From: Arenicola marina
Lineage: Eukaryota; Annelida; Polychaeta; Arenicolidae
Direction of reading: 5' to 3'
Assembly: GCA_964019135.1 (NCBI GenBank)
Contig: OZ025255.1
Coordinates: 6,324,001 to 6,388,000 of the forward strand
DNA length: 64,000 bases
In this document: positions 1-15,000 of the stretch, piece after piece
Layout of the letters: the number at the start of each line of letters is the position of its first letter
Position numbering within the stretch: position 1 is the stretch's first letter
Program-made: the position numbers and the translations under genes
The notes under the pieces: model-generated
The model's database searches: none
The model's input: the letters and a program-made list of their open reading frames with translations, nothing else
Told to the model about the DNA's origin: nothing

Positions 1-3000
1 CTGTCCGATCCATCCCACACCCGCCAATAGCTTGACCCCCCGCCCCACCCACACACACGCCTATAGCCTGACTGTCCGATCCATCCCACACCCGCCAATA
101 GCTTGACTCCCCGCCCCACCCACACACACGCCTACAGCCTGACTGTCCGATCCATCCCACACCCGCCAATAGCTTGACCCCCCGCCCCACCCACACACAC
201 GCCTACCTCCTGACTGTCCGATCCATCCCACACCCGCCAATAGCTTGTCCCCCGCCCCACCCACACACACGCCTACAGCCTGACTGTCCAATCCATCCCA
301 CACCCGCCAATAGCTTGACCCCCCGACCCACCCACACACACGCCTACAGCCTGACTGTCCGATCCATCCCACACCCGCCAATAGCTTGACCCCCCGACCC
401 ACCCACACACACGCCTACAGCCTGACTGTCCGATCCATCCCACACCCGCCAATAGCTTGACCCCCCGACCCACCCACACACACGCCTATAGCCTGACTGT
501 CCGATCCATCCCACACCCGCCAATAGCTTGACCACCCGACCCACCCACACACACGCCTACAGCCTGACTGTCCGATCCATCCCACACCCGCCAATAGCTT
601 GACCCCCCGACCCACCCACACACACGCCTACAGCCTGACTGTCCGATCCATCCCACACCCGCCAATAGCTTGACCCCCCGACCCACCCACACACACGCCT
701 ACAGCCTGACTGTCCGATCCATCCCACACCCGCCAATAGCTTGACCCCCCGCCCCACCCACACACACGCTTATAGCCTGACTGTCCGATCCATCCCACAC
801 CCGTCAATAGCTTGACCCCCCGCCCCACCCACACACACGCCTATAGCCTGACTGTCCGATCCATCCCACAATCGCCAATAGCTTGACCCCCCGCCCCACC
901 CACACACACGCCTACAGCCTGACTATCCGATCCATCCCACGCCCGCCAATAGCTTGACCCCCCGCCCCACCCACGCACACGCCTATAGCCTGACTGTCCG
1001 ATCCATCCCACGCCCGCCAATAGCTTGACCCCCCGCCCCACCCACACACACGCCTATAGCCGGACTGTCCGATCCATCGCACACCCGCCAATAGCTTGAA
1101 CCCCCGCCCCACCCACACACACGCCTATAGCCTGACTGTCCGATCCATCCCACACCCGTCAATAGCTTGACCCCCCGCCCCACCCACACACACGCCTATA
1201 GCCTGACTGTCCGATCCATCCCACACCCGCCAATAGCTTGACCACCCGACCCACCCACACACACGCCTACAGCCTGACTGTCCGATCCATCCCACACCCG
1301 CCAATAGCTTGACCCCCCGACCCACCCACACACACGCCTACAGCCTGACTGTCCGATCCATCCCACACCCGCCAATAGCTTGACCCCCCGACCCACCCAC
1401 ACACACGCCTACAGCCTGACTGTCCGATCCATCCCACACCCGCCAATAGCTTGACCCCCCGCCCCACCCACACACACGCTTATAGCCTGACTGTCCGATC
1501 CATCCCACACCCGTCAATAGCTTGACCCCCCGCCCCACCCACACACACGCCTATAGCCTGACTGTCCGATCCATCCCACAATCGCCAATAGCTTGACCCC
1601 CCGCCCCACCCACACACACGCCTACAGCCTGACTATCCGATCCATCCCACGCCCGCCAATAGCTTGACCCCCCGCCCCACCCACGCACACGCCTATAGCC
1701 TGACTGTCCGATCCATCCCACGCCCGCCAATAGCTTGACCCCCCGCCCCACCCACACACACGCCTATAGCCGGACTGTCCGATCCATCGCACACCCGCCA
1801 ATAGCTTGAACCCCCGCCCCACCCACACACACGCCTATAGCCTGACTGTCCGATCCATCCCACACCCGTCAATAGCTTGACCCCCCGCCCCACCCACACA
1901 CACGCCTATAGCCTGACTGTCCGATCCATCCCACAATCGCCAATAGCTTGACCCCCCGCCCCACCCACACACACGCCTACAGCCTGACTATCCGATCCAT
2001 CCCACGCCCGCCAATAGCTTGACCCCCCGCCCCACCCACGCACACGCCTATAGCCTGACTGTCCGATCCATCCCACGCCCGCCAATAGCTTGACCCCCCG
2101 CCCCACCCACACACACGCCTATAGCCGGACTGTCCGATCCATCGCACACCCGCCAATAGCTTGAACCCCCGCCCCACCCACACACACGCCTATAGCCTGA
2201 CTGTCCGATCCATCCCACACCCGCCAATAGCTTGACCCCCCGACCCACCCACACACACGCCTACAGCCTGACTGTCCGATCCATCCCACACCCGCCAATA
2301 GATGACCCCCCGCCCCACCCACACACACGCTGATAGCCTGACTGTCCGATCCATCCCACACCCGTCAATAGCTTGTCCCCCCGCCCCACCCACACACACG
2401 CCTATAGCCTGACTGTCCGATCCATCCCACACCCGCCAATAGCTTGACCCCCCGCCCCACCCACACACACGCCTATAGCCTGACTGTCCGATCCATCCCA
2501 CACCCGCCAATAGCTTGACTCCCCGCCCCACCCACACACACGCCTACAGCCTGACTGTCCGATCCATCCCACACCCGCCAATAGCTTGACCCCCCGCCCC
2601 ACCCACACACACGCTGATAGCCTGACTGTCCGATCCATCCCACACCCGTCAATAGCTTGTCCCCCCGCCCCACCCACACACACGCCTATAGCCTGACTGT
2701 CCGATCCATCCCACACCCGCCAATAGCTTGACTCCCCGCCCCACCCACACACACGCCTACAGCCTGACTGTCCGATCCATCCCACACCCGCCAATAGCTT
2801 GACCCCCCGCCCCACCCACACACACGCCTACCTCCTGACTGTCCGATCCATCCCACACCCGCCAATAGCTTGACCCCCCGCCCCACCCACACACACGCCT
2901 ACAGCCTGACTGTCCAATCCATCCCACACCCGCCAATAGCTTGACCCCCCGACCCACCCACACACACGCCTACAGCCTGACTGTCCGATCCATCCCACAC

Positions 3001-6000
3001 CCGCCAATAGCTTGAACCCCCGCCCCACCCACACACACGCCTATAGCCTGACTGTCCGATCCATCCCACACCCGCCAATAGCTTGACCCCCCGACCCACC
3101 CACACACACGCCTACAGCCTGACTGTCCGATCCATCCCACACCCGCCAATAGATGACCCCCCGCCCCACCCACACACACGCTGATAGCCTGACTGTCCGA
3201 TCCATCCCACACCCGTCAATAGCTTGTCCCCCCGCCCCACCCACACACACGCCTATAGCCTGACTGTCCGATCCATCCCACACCCGCCAATAGCTTGACC
3301 CCCCGCCCCACCCACGCACACGCCTATAGCCTGACTGTCCGATCCATCCCACACCCGCCAATAGCTTGACTCCCCGCCCCACCCACACACACGCCTACAG
3401 CCTGACTGTCCGATCCATCCCACACCCGCCAATAGCTTGACCCCCCGCCCCACCCACACACACGCTGATAGCCTGACTGTCCGATCCATCCCACACCCGT
3501 CAATAGCTTGTCCCCCCGCCCCACCCACACACACGCCTATAGCCTGACTGTCCGATCCATCCCACACCCGCCAATAGCTTGACCCCCCGCCCCACCCACA
3601 CACACGCCTATAGCCTGACTGTCCGATCCATCCCACACCCGCCAATAGCTTGACTCCCCGCCCCACCCACACACACGCCTACAGCCTGACTGTCCGATCC
3701 ATCCCACACCCGCCAATAGCTTGACCCCCCGCCCCACCCACACACACGCCTACCTCCTGACTGTCCGATCCATCCCACACCCGCCAATAGCTTGTCCCCC
3801 GCCCCACCCACACACACGCCTACAGCCTGACTGTCCAATCCATCCCACACCCGCCAATAGCTTGACCCCCCGACCCACCCACACACACGCCTACAGCCTG
3901 ACTGTCCGATCCATCCCACACCCGCCAATAGCTTGACCCCCCGACCCACCCACACACACGCCTACAGCCTGACTGTCCGATCCATCCCACACCCGCCAAT
4001 AGCTTGACCCCCCGACCCACCCACACACACGCCTATAGCCTGACTGTCCGATCCATCCCACACCCGCCAATAGCTTGATCCACCGCCCCGCCCACACACA
4101 CGCCTACAGCCTGACTGTCCGATCCATCCCACACCCGCCAATAGCTTGACCCCCCGCCCCACCCACACACCCGCCTACAGCCTGACTGTCCGATCCATCC
4201 CACACCCGCCAATAGCTTGACCCCCGCCCCACCCACACACACGCCTATAGCCTGACTGTCCGATCCATCCCACACCCGCCAATAGCTTGACCCCCCGCCC
4301 CACCCACACACACGCCTACAGCCTGACTGTCCGATCCATCCCACACGCCCCAATAGCTTGACCCCCCGCCCCACCCACACACACGCCTACAGCCTGACTG
4401 TCCGATCCATCCCACACCCGCCAATAGCTTGGCCCCCCGACCCACCCACACACACGCCTGTAGCCTGACTGTCCGATCCATCCCACACCCGCCAATAGCT
4501 TGACCCCCCGCCCCACCCACACACACGCCTATAGCCTGACTGTCCGATCCATCCCACACCCGCCAATAGCTTGACCCCCGCCCCACCCACACACACGCCT
4601 ACAGCCTGACTGTCCGATCCATCCCACACCCGCCAATAGCTTGACCCCCCGCCCCACTCACACACACGCCTATAGCCTGACTGTCCGATCCATCGCCCAC
4701 CCGCCAATAGCTTGACCCCGCGCCCCACCCACACACACGCCTATAGCCTGACTATCCGATCCATTCCACACACGCCAATAGCTTGACCCGCCGCCCCACC
4801 CACACACACGCCTATAGCCTGACTGTCTGATCCATCCCACACCCGCCAATAGCTTGACCCCCCGACCCACCCACACACACGCCTACAGCCTGACTGTCCG
4901 ATCCACCCCACACCCGCCAATAGCTTGACCCCCCCGACCCACCCACACACACGCCTATTGCCTGACTGTCCGATCCATCCCACACCCGCCAATAGCTTGA
5001 CCCCCCGCCCCACCCACACAAACGCCTACAGCCTGACTGTCCGATCCATCCCACACCCGCCAATAGCTTGACCCCCCGACCCACCCACACACACGCTGAT
5101 AGCCTGACTGTCCGATCCATCCCACACCCGCCAATAGCTTGACCCCCCGCCCCACCCACACAAACGCCTACAGCCTGACTGTCCGATCCATCCCACACCC
5201 GCCAATAGCTTGACCCCCCGCCCCACCCACACACACACCTGTAGCCTGACTGTCCGATCCATCCCACACCCGCCAATAGCTTGAGCGCCCGTCCCACCCA
5301 CACACACGCCTATAGCCTGATTGTCCGATCCAATCCCACACCCGCCAATAGCTTGACCCCCCGACCCACCCACACACACGCCTACAGCCTGAGTGTCCGA
5401 TCCACCCCACACCCGCCAATAGCTTGACCCCCCCGCCCCACCCACACACACGCCTATAGCCTGACTGTCCGATCCATCCCACACCCGCCAATAGCTTGAC
5501 CCCCCGCCCCACCCACACACACGCCTATAGCCTGACTGTCCGATCCATCCCACACCCGCCAATAGCTTGACCCCCCGCCCCACCCACACACACACCTATA
5601 GCCTGACTGTTCGATCCATCCCACACCCGCCAATAGCTTGAGCGCCCGCCCCACCCACACACACGCCTATAGCCTGATTGTCCGATCCATCCCACACCCG
5701 CCAATAGCTTGACCCCCCGCCCCACCCACACAAACGCCTACAGACTGACTGTCCGATCCATCCCGCACCCGCCAATAGCTTGACCCCCCGACCCACCCAC
5801 ACACACGCCTACAGCCTGACTGTCCGATCCATCCCACACCCGCCAATAGCTTGACCCCCCGCCCCACCCACACACACGCCTATAGCCTGACTGTCCGATC
5901 CATCCCACACCCGCCAATAGCTTGAGCGCCCGCCCCACCCACACACACGCCTATAGCCCGATTGTCCGATCCATCCCACACCCGCCAATAGCTTGACCCC

Positions 6001-9000
6001 CCGCCCCACCCACACAAACGCCTACAGCCTGACTGTCCGATCCATCCCACACCCGCCAATAGCTTGACCCCCCGACCCACAGACACACACGCCTATAGCC
6101 TGATTGTCCGATCCATCCCACACCCGCCAATAGCTTGACCCCCCGCCCCACCCACACAAACGCCTACAGCCTGACTGTCCGATCCATCCCACACCCGCCA
6201 ATAGCTTGACCCCCCGCCCCACCCACACACACGCCTATAGCCTGACTGTCCGATCCATCCCACACCCGCCAATAGCTTGACCCCCGCCCCACCCACACAC
6301 ACGCCTACAGCCTGACTGTCCGATCCATCCCACACCCGCCAATAGCTTGACCCCCCGCCCCACCCACACACACGCCTACAGCCTGACTGTCCGATCCATC
6401 CCACACACCCCAATAGCTTGACCCCCCGCCCCACCCACACACACGCCTACAGACTGACTGTCCGATTTATCCCACACCCGCCAATAGCTTGGCCCCCCGC
6501 CCCACCCACACACACGCCTATAGCCTGACAGTCCGATCCATCCCACACCCGCCAATAGCTTGACCCCTCGCCCCACCCACACACACGCCTATAGCCTGAC
6601 TGTCCGATCCATCCCACACCCGCCAATAGCTTGAACCCCCGCCCCACCCACACACACGCCTACAGCCTGACTGTCCGATCCATCCCACACCCGCCAATAG
6701 CTTGACCCCCGCCCCACCCACACACACGCCTACAGCCTGACTGTCCGATCCATCCCACACCCGCCAATAGCTTGACACCCCGACCCACCCACACACACGC
6801 CTACAGCCTGACTGTCCGATCCATCCCACACACCCCAATAGCTTGGCCCCCCGCCCCACCCACACACACGCCTATAGCCTGACTGTCCGATCCATCCCAC
6901 ACCCGTCAATAGCTTGACCCCCCGCCCCACCCACACACACGCCTATAGCCTGACTGTCCGATCCATCCCACACCCGCCAATAGCTTGAACCCCGCCCCAC
7001 CCACACACACGCCTATAGCCTGACTGTCCGATCCATCCCACACCCGCCAATAGCTTGACCCCCCGCCCCACCCACACACACGCCTATAGCCTGACTGTCC
7101 GATCCATTCAACACCCGCCAATAGCTTGACCCCCCGCCCCACCCACACACACGCCTACAGCCTGACTGTCCGATCCATCCCACGCCCGCCAATAGCTTGA
7201 CCTCTGGCCCCACCCACACACACGCCTATAGCCTGACTGTCCGATCCATCCCGCACCCCCCAATAGCTTGACCCCCCGCCCCACCCACACACCCGCCTAC
7301 AGCCTGACTGTCCGATCCATCCCACACCCGCCAATAGCTTGACCCCCCGCCTCACCCACACACACGCCTATAGCCTGACTGTCCGATCCATCCCACACCC
7401 GCCAATAGCTTGACCCCCGCCCCACCCACACACACGCCTACAGCCTGACTGTCCGATCCATCCCACACCCGCCTATAGCTTGACCCCCCGCCCCACCCAC
7501 ACACACGCCTACAGCCTGACTGTCCGATCCATCCCACACGCCCCAATAGCTTGACTTCCCGCCCCACCCACACACACGCCTACAGCCTGACTGTCCGATT
7601 TATCCCACACCCGCCAATAGCTTGGCCCCCCGCCCCACCCACACACACGCCTGTAGCCTGACTGTCCGATCCATCCCACACCCGCCAATAGCTTGACCCC
7701 CCGCCCCACCCACACACACGCCTATAGCCTGACTGTCCGATCCATCCCACACCCGCCAATAGCTTGACCCCCGCCCCACCCACACACACGCCTACAGCCT
7801 GACTATCCGATCCATCCCACACCCGCCAATAGCTTGACCCCCCGCCCCACCCACACACACGCCTATAGCCTGACTGTCCGATCCATCGCCCACCCGCCAA
7901 TAGCTTGACCCCGCGCCCCACCCACACACACGCCTATAGCCTGACTATCCGATCCATTCCACACACGCCAATAGCTTGACCCGCCGCACCACCCACACAC
8001 ACGCCTATAGCCTGACTGTCCGATCCATTCCACACCCTCAAATAGCTTGACCCCCCGCCCCACCCACACACACGCCTATAGCCTGACTGTCTGATCCATC
8101 CCACACCCGCCAATAGCTTGACCCCCCGACCCTCCCACACACACGCCTACAGCCTGACTGTCCGATCCACCCCACACCCGCCAATAGCTTGACCCCCCCG
8201 ACCCACCCACACACACGCCTATAGACTGACTGTCCGATCCATCCCACACCCGCCAATAGCTTGACCCCCCGCCCCACCCACACAAACGCCTATAGCCTGA
8301 CTGTCCGATCCATCCCACACCCGCCAATAGCTTGACCCCCCGACCCACCCACACACACGCCTACAGCCTGACTGTCCGATCCATCCCACACCCGCCAATA
8401 GTTTGACCCCCCGCCCCACCCACACACACGCGTATAGCCTGATTGTCCGATCCATCCCACACCCGCCAATAGCTTGACCCCCCGCCCCACCCACACACAC
8501 ACCTATAGCCTGACTGTCCGATCCACCCCACACCCGCCAATAGCTTGAGCGCCCGCCCCACCCACACACACGCCTATAGCGTGATTGTCCGATCCATCCC
8601 ACACCCGCCAATAGCTTGACCCCCCGCCCCACCCACACAAACGCCTACAGACTGACTGTCCGATCCATCCCGCACCCGCCAATAGCTTGACCCCCCGACC
8701 CACCCACACACACGCCTACAGCCTGACTGTCCGATCCATCCCACACCCGCCAATAGCTTGACCCCCCGCCCCACCCACACACACGCCTATAGCCTGACTG
8801 TCCGATCCATCCCACACCCGCCAATAGCTTGACCCCCCGCCCCACCCACACACACGCCTACAGCCTGACTGTCCGATCCATCCCACGCCCGCCAATAGCT
8901 TGACCTCCCGCCCCACCCACACACACGCCTATAGCCTGACTGTCCGATCCATCCCACACCCGCCAATAGCTTGACCCCCCGCCTCACCCACACACACGCC

Positions 9001-12000
9001 TATAGCCTGACTGTCCGATCCATCCCACACCCGCCAATAGCTTGACCCCCGCCCCACCCACACACACGCCTACAGCCTGACTGTCCGATCCATCCCACAC
9101 CCGCCTATAGCTTGACCCCCCGCCCCACCCACACACACGCCTACAGCCTGACTGTCCGATCCATCCCACACGCCCCAATAGCTTGACTTCCCGCCCCACC
9201 CACACACACGCCTACAGCCTGACTGTCCGATCCATCCCACACCCGCCAATAGCTTGACCCCCCGCCCCACCCACACACACGCCTATAGCCTGACTGTCCG
9301 ATCCATCCCACACACGCCAATAGCTTGACCCCCGCCCCACCCACACACACGCCTACAGCCTGACTATCCGATCCATCCCACACCCGCCAATAGCTTGACC
9401 CCCCGACCCACCCACACACACGCCTATAGCCTGACTGTCCGATCCATCGCCCACCCGCCAATAGCTTGACCCCGCGCCCCACCCACACACACGCCTATAG
9501 CCTGACTATCCGATCCATTCCACACACGCCAATAGCTTGACCCGCCGCCCCACCCACACACACGCCTATAGCCTGACTGTCCGATCCATTCCACACCCTC
9601 AAATAGCTTGACCCCCCGCCCCACCCACACACACGCCTATAGCCTGACTGTCTGATCCATCCCACACCCGCCAATAGCTTGACCCCCCGACCCACCCACA
9701 CACACGCCTACAGCCTGACTGTCCGATCCACCCCACACCCGCCAATAGCTTGACCCCCCCGACCCACCCACACACACGCCTATAGCCTGACTGTCCGATC
9801 CATCCCACACCCGCCAATAGCTTGACCCCCCGCCCCACCCACACAAACGCCTACAGCCTGACTGTCCGATCCATCCCACACCCGCCAATAGCTTGACCCC
9901 CCGACCCACCCACACACACGCCTACAGCCTGACTGTCCGATCCATCCCACACCCGCCAATAGCTTGACCCCCCGCCCCACCCACACACACGCGCATAGCC
10001 TGATTGTCCGATCCATCCCACACCCGCCAATAGCTTGACCCCCCGCCCCACCCACACACACACCTATAGCCTGACTGTCCGATCCACCCCACACCCGCCA
10101 ATAGCTTGAGCGCCCGCCCCACCCACACACACGCCAATAGCGTGATTGTCCGATCCATCCCACACCCGCCAATAGCTTGACCCCCCGCCCCACCCACACA
10201 AACGCCTACAGACTGACTGTCCGATCCATCCCGCACCCGCCAATAGCTTGACCCCCCGACCCACCCACACACACGCCTACAGCCTGACTGTCCGATTTAT
10301 CCCACACCCGCCAATAGCTTGGCCCCCCGCCCCACCCACACACACGCCTATAGCCTGACAGTCCGATCCATCCCACACCCGCCAATAGCTTGACCCCTCG
10401 CCCCACCCACACACACGCCTATAGCCTGACTGTCCGATCCATCCCACACCCGCCAATAGCTTGAACCCCCGCCCCACCCACACACACGCCTACAGCCTGA
10501 CTGTCCGATCCATCCCACACCCGCCAATAGCTTGACCCCCGCCCCACCCACACACACGCCTACAGCCTGACTGTCCGATCCATCCCACACCCGCCAATAG
10601 CTTGACACCCCGACCCACCCACACACACGCCTACAGCCTGACTGTCCGATCCATCCCACACACCCCAATAGCTTGGCCCCCCGCCCCACCCACACACACG
10701 CCTATAGCCTGACTGTCCGATCCATCCCACACCCGTCAATAGCTTGACCTCCCGCCCCACCCACACACACGCCTATAGCCTGACTGTCCGATCCATTCAA
10801 CACCCGCCAATAGCTTGACCCCCCGCCCCACCCACACACACGCCTACAGCCTGACTGTCCGATCCATCCCACGCCCGCCAATAGCTTGACCTCCCGCCCC
10901 ACCCACACACACGCCTATAGCCTGACTGTCCGATCCATCCCGCACCCCCCAATAGCTTGACCCCCCGCCCCACCCACACACCCGCCTACAGCCTGACTGT
11001 CCGATCCATCCCACACCCGCCAATAGCTTGACCCCCCGCCTCACCCACACACACGCCTATAGCCTGACTGTCCGATCCATCCCACACCCGCCAATAGCTT
11101 GACCCCCGCCCCACCCACACACACGCCTACAGCCTGACTGTCCGATCCATCCCACACCCGCCTATAGCTTGACCCCCCGCCCCACCCACACACACGCCTA
11201 CAGCCTGACTGTCCGATCCATCCCACACGCCCCAATAGCTTGACTTCCCGCCCCACCCACACACACGCCTACAGCCTGACTGTCCGATTTATCCCACACC
11301 CGCCAATAGCTTGGCCCCCCGCCCCACCCACACACACGCCTGTAGCCTGACTGTCCGATCCATCCCACACCCGCCAATAGCTTGACCCCCCGCCCCACCC
11401 ACACACACGCCTATAGCCTGACTGTCCGATCCATCCCACACCCGCCAATAGCTTGACCCCCGCCCCACCCACACACACGCCTACAGCCTGACTATCCGAT
11501 CCATCCCACACCCGCCAATAGCTTGACCCCCCGCCCCACCCACACACACGCCTATAGCCTGACTGTCCGATCCATCGCCCACCCGCCAATAGCTTGACCC
11601 CGCGCCCCACCCACACACACGCCTATAGCCTGACTATCCGATCCATTCCACACACGCCAATAGCTTGACCCGCCGCCCCAACCACACACACGCCTATAGC
11701 CTGACTGTCCGATCCATTCCACACCCTCAAATAGCTTGACCCCCCGCCCCACCCACACACACGCCTATAGCCTGACTGTCTGATCCATCCCACACCCGCC
11801 AATAGCTTGACCCCCCGACCCTCCCACACACACGCCTACAGCCTGACTGTCCGATCCACCCCACACCCGCCAATAGCTTGACCCCCCCGACCCACCCACA
11901 CACACGCCTATAGACTGACTGTCCGATCCATCCCACACCCGCCAATAGCTTGACCCCCCGCCCCACCCACACAAACGCCTACAGCCTGACTGTCCGATCC

Positions 12001-15000
12001 ATCCCACACCCGCCAATAGCTTGACCCCCCGACCCACCCACACACACGCCTACAGCCTGACTGTCCGATCCATCCCACACCCGCCAATAGTTTGACCCCC
12101 CGCCCCACCCACACACACGCGTATAGCCTGATTGTCCGATCCATCCCACACCCGCCAATAGCTTGACCCCCCGCCCCACCCACACACACACCTATAGCCT
12201 GACTGTCCGATCCACCCCACACCCGCCAATAGCTTGAGCGCCCGCCCCACCCACACACACGCCTATAGCGTGATTGTCCGATCCATCCCACACCCGCCAA
12301 TAGCTTGACCCCCCGCCCCACCCACACAAACGCCTACAGACTGACTGTCCGATCCATCCCGCACCCGCCAATAGCTTGACCCCCCGACCCACCCACACAC
12401 ACGCCTACAGCCTGACTGTCCGATCCATCCCACACCCGCCAATAGCTTGACCCCCCGCCCCACCCACACACACGCCTATAGCCTGACTGTCCGATCCATC
12501 CCACACCCGCCAATAGCTTGACCCCCCGCCCCACCCACACACACGCCTACAGCCTGACTGTCCGATCCATCCCACGCCCGCCAATAGCTTGACCTCCCGC
12601 CCCACCCACACACACGCCTATAGCCTGACTGTCCGATCCATCCCACACCCCCCAACAGCTTGACCCCCCGCCCCACCCACACACCCGCCTACAGCCTGAC
12701 TGTCCGATCCATCCCACACCCGCCAATAGCTTGACCCCCCGCCTCACCCACACACACGCCTATAGCCTGACTGTCCGATCCATCCCACACCCGCCAATAG
12801 CTTGACCCCCGCCCCACCCACACACACGCCTACAGCCTGACTGTCCGATCCATCCCACACCCGCCTATAGCTTGACCCCCCGCCCCACCCACACACACGC
12901 CTACAGCCTGACTGTCCGATACATCCCACACGCCCCAATAGCTTGACTTCCCGCCCCACCCACACACACGCCTACAGCCTGACTGTCCGATCCATCCCAC
13001 ACCCGCCAATAGCTTGACCCCCCGCCCCACCCACACACACGCCTATAGCCTGACTGTCCGATCCATCCCACACCCGCCAATAGCTTGACCCCCGCCCCAC
13101 CCACACACACGCCTACAGCCTGACTATCCGATCCATCCCACACCCGCCAATAGCTTGACCCCCCGACCCACCCACACACACGCCTATAGCCTGACTGTCC
13201 GATCCATCGCCCACCCGCCAATAGCTTGACCCCGCGCCCCACCCACACACACGCCTATAGCCTGACTATCCGATCCATTCCACACACGCCAATAGCTTGA
13301 CCCGCCGCCCCACCCACACACACGCCTATAGCCTGACTGTCCGATCCATTCCACACCCTCAAATAGCTTGACCCCCCGCCCCACCCACACACACGCCTAT
13401 AGCCTGACTGTCTGATCCATCCCACACCCGCCAATAGCTTGACCCCCCGACCCACCCACACACACGCCTACAGCCTGACTGTCCGATCCACCCCACACCC
13501 GCCAATAGCTTGACCCCCCCGACCCACCCACACACACGCCTATAGCCTGACTGTCCGATCCACCCCACACCCGCCAATAGCTTGACCCCCCCGACCCACC
13601 CACACACACGCCTATAGCCTGACTGTCCGATCCATCCCACACCCGCCAATAGCTTGACCCCCCGCCCCACCCACACAAACGCCTACAGCCTGACTGTCCG
13701 ATCCATCCCACACCCGCCAATAGCTTGACCCCCCGACCCACCCACACACACGCCTACAGCCTGACTGTCCGATCCATCCCACACCCGCCAATAGCTTGAC
13801 CCCCCGCCCCACCCACACACACGCGTATAGCCTGATTGTCCGATCCATCCCACACCCGCCAATAGCTTGACCCCCCGCCCCACCCACACACACACCTATA
13901 GCCTGACTGTCCGATCCACCCCACACCCGCCAATAGCTTGAGCGCCCGCCCCACCCACACACACGCCTATAGCGTGATTGTCCGATCCATCCCACACCCG
14001 CCAATAGCTTGACCCCCCGCCCCACCCACACAAACGCCTACAGACTGACTGTCCGATCCATCCCGCACCCGCCAATAGCTTGACCCCCCGACCCACCCAC
14101 ACACACGCCTACAGCCTGACTATCCGATCCATTCCACACACGCCAATAGCTTGACCCGCCGCCCCACCCACACACACGCCTATAGCCTGACTGTCCGATC
14201 CATTCCACACCCTCAAATAGCTTGACCCCCCGCCCCACCCACACACACGCCTATAGCCTGACTGTCTGATCCATCCCACACCCGCCAATAGCTTGACCCC
14301 CCGACCCACCCACACACACGCCTACAGCCTGACTGTCCGATCCACCCCACACCCGCCAATAGCTTGACCCCCCCGACCCACCCACACACACGCCTATAGC
14401 CTGACTGTCCGATCCATCCCACACCCGCCAATAGCTTGACCCCCCGCCCCACCCACACAAACGCCTACAGCCTGACTGTCCGATCCATCCCACACCCGCC
14501 AATAGCTTGACCCCCCGACCCACCCACACACACGCCTACAGCCTGACTGTCCGATCCATCCCACACCCGCCAATAGCTTGACCCCCCGCCCCACCCACAC
14601 ACACGCGTATAGCCTGATTGTCCGATCCATCCCACACCCGCCAATAGCTTGACCCCCCGCCCCACCCACACACACACCTATAGCCTGACTGTCCGATCCA
14701 CCCCACACCCGCCAATAGCTTGAGCGCCCGCCCCACCCACACACACGCCTATAGCGTGATTGTTCGATCCATCCCACACCCGCCAATAGCTTGACCCCCT
14801 GCCCCACCCACACAAACGCCTACAGACTGACTGTCCGATCCATCCCGCACCCGCCAATAGCTTGACCCCCCGACCCACCCACACACACGCCTACAGCCTG
14901 ACTGTCCGATCCATCCCACACCCGCCAATAGCTTGACCCCCCGCCCCACCCACACACACGCCTATAGCCTGACTGTCCGATCCATCCCACACCCGCCAAT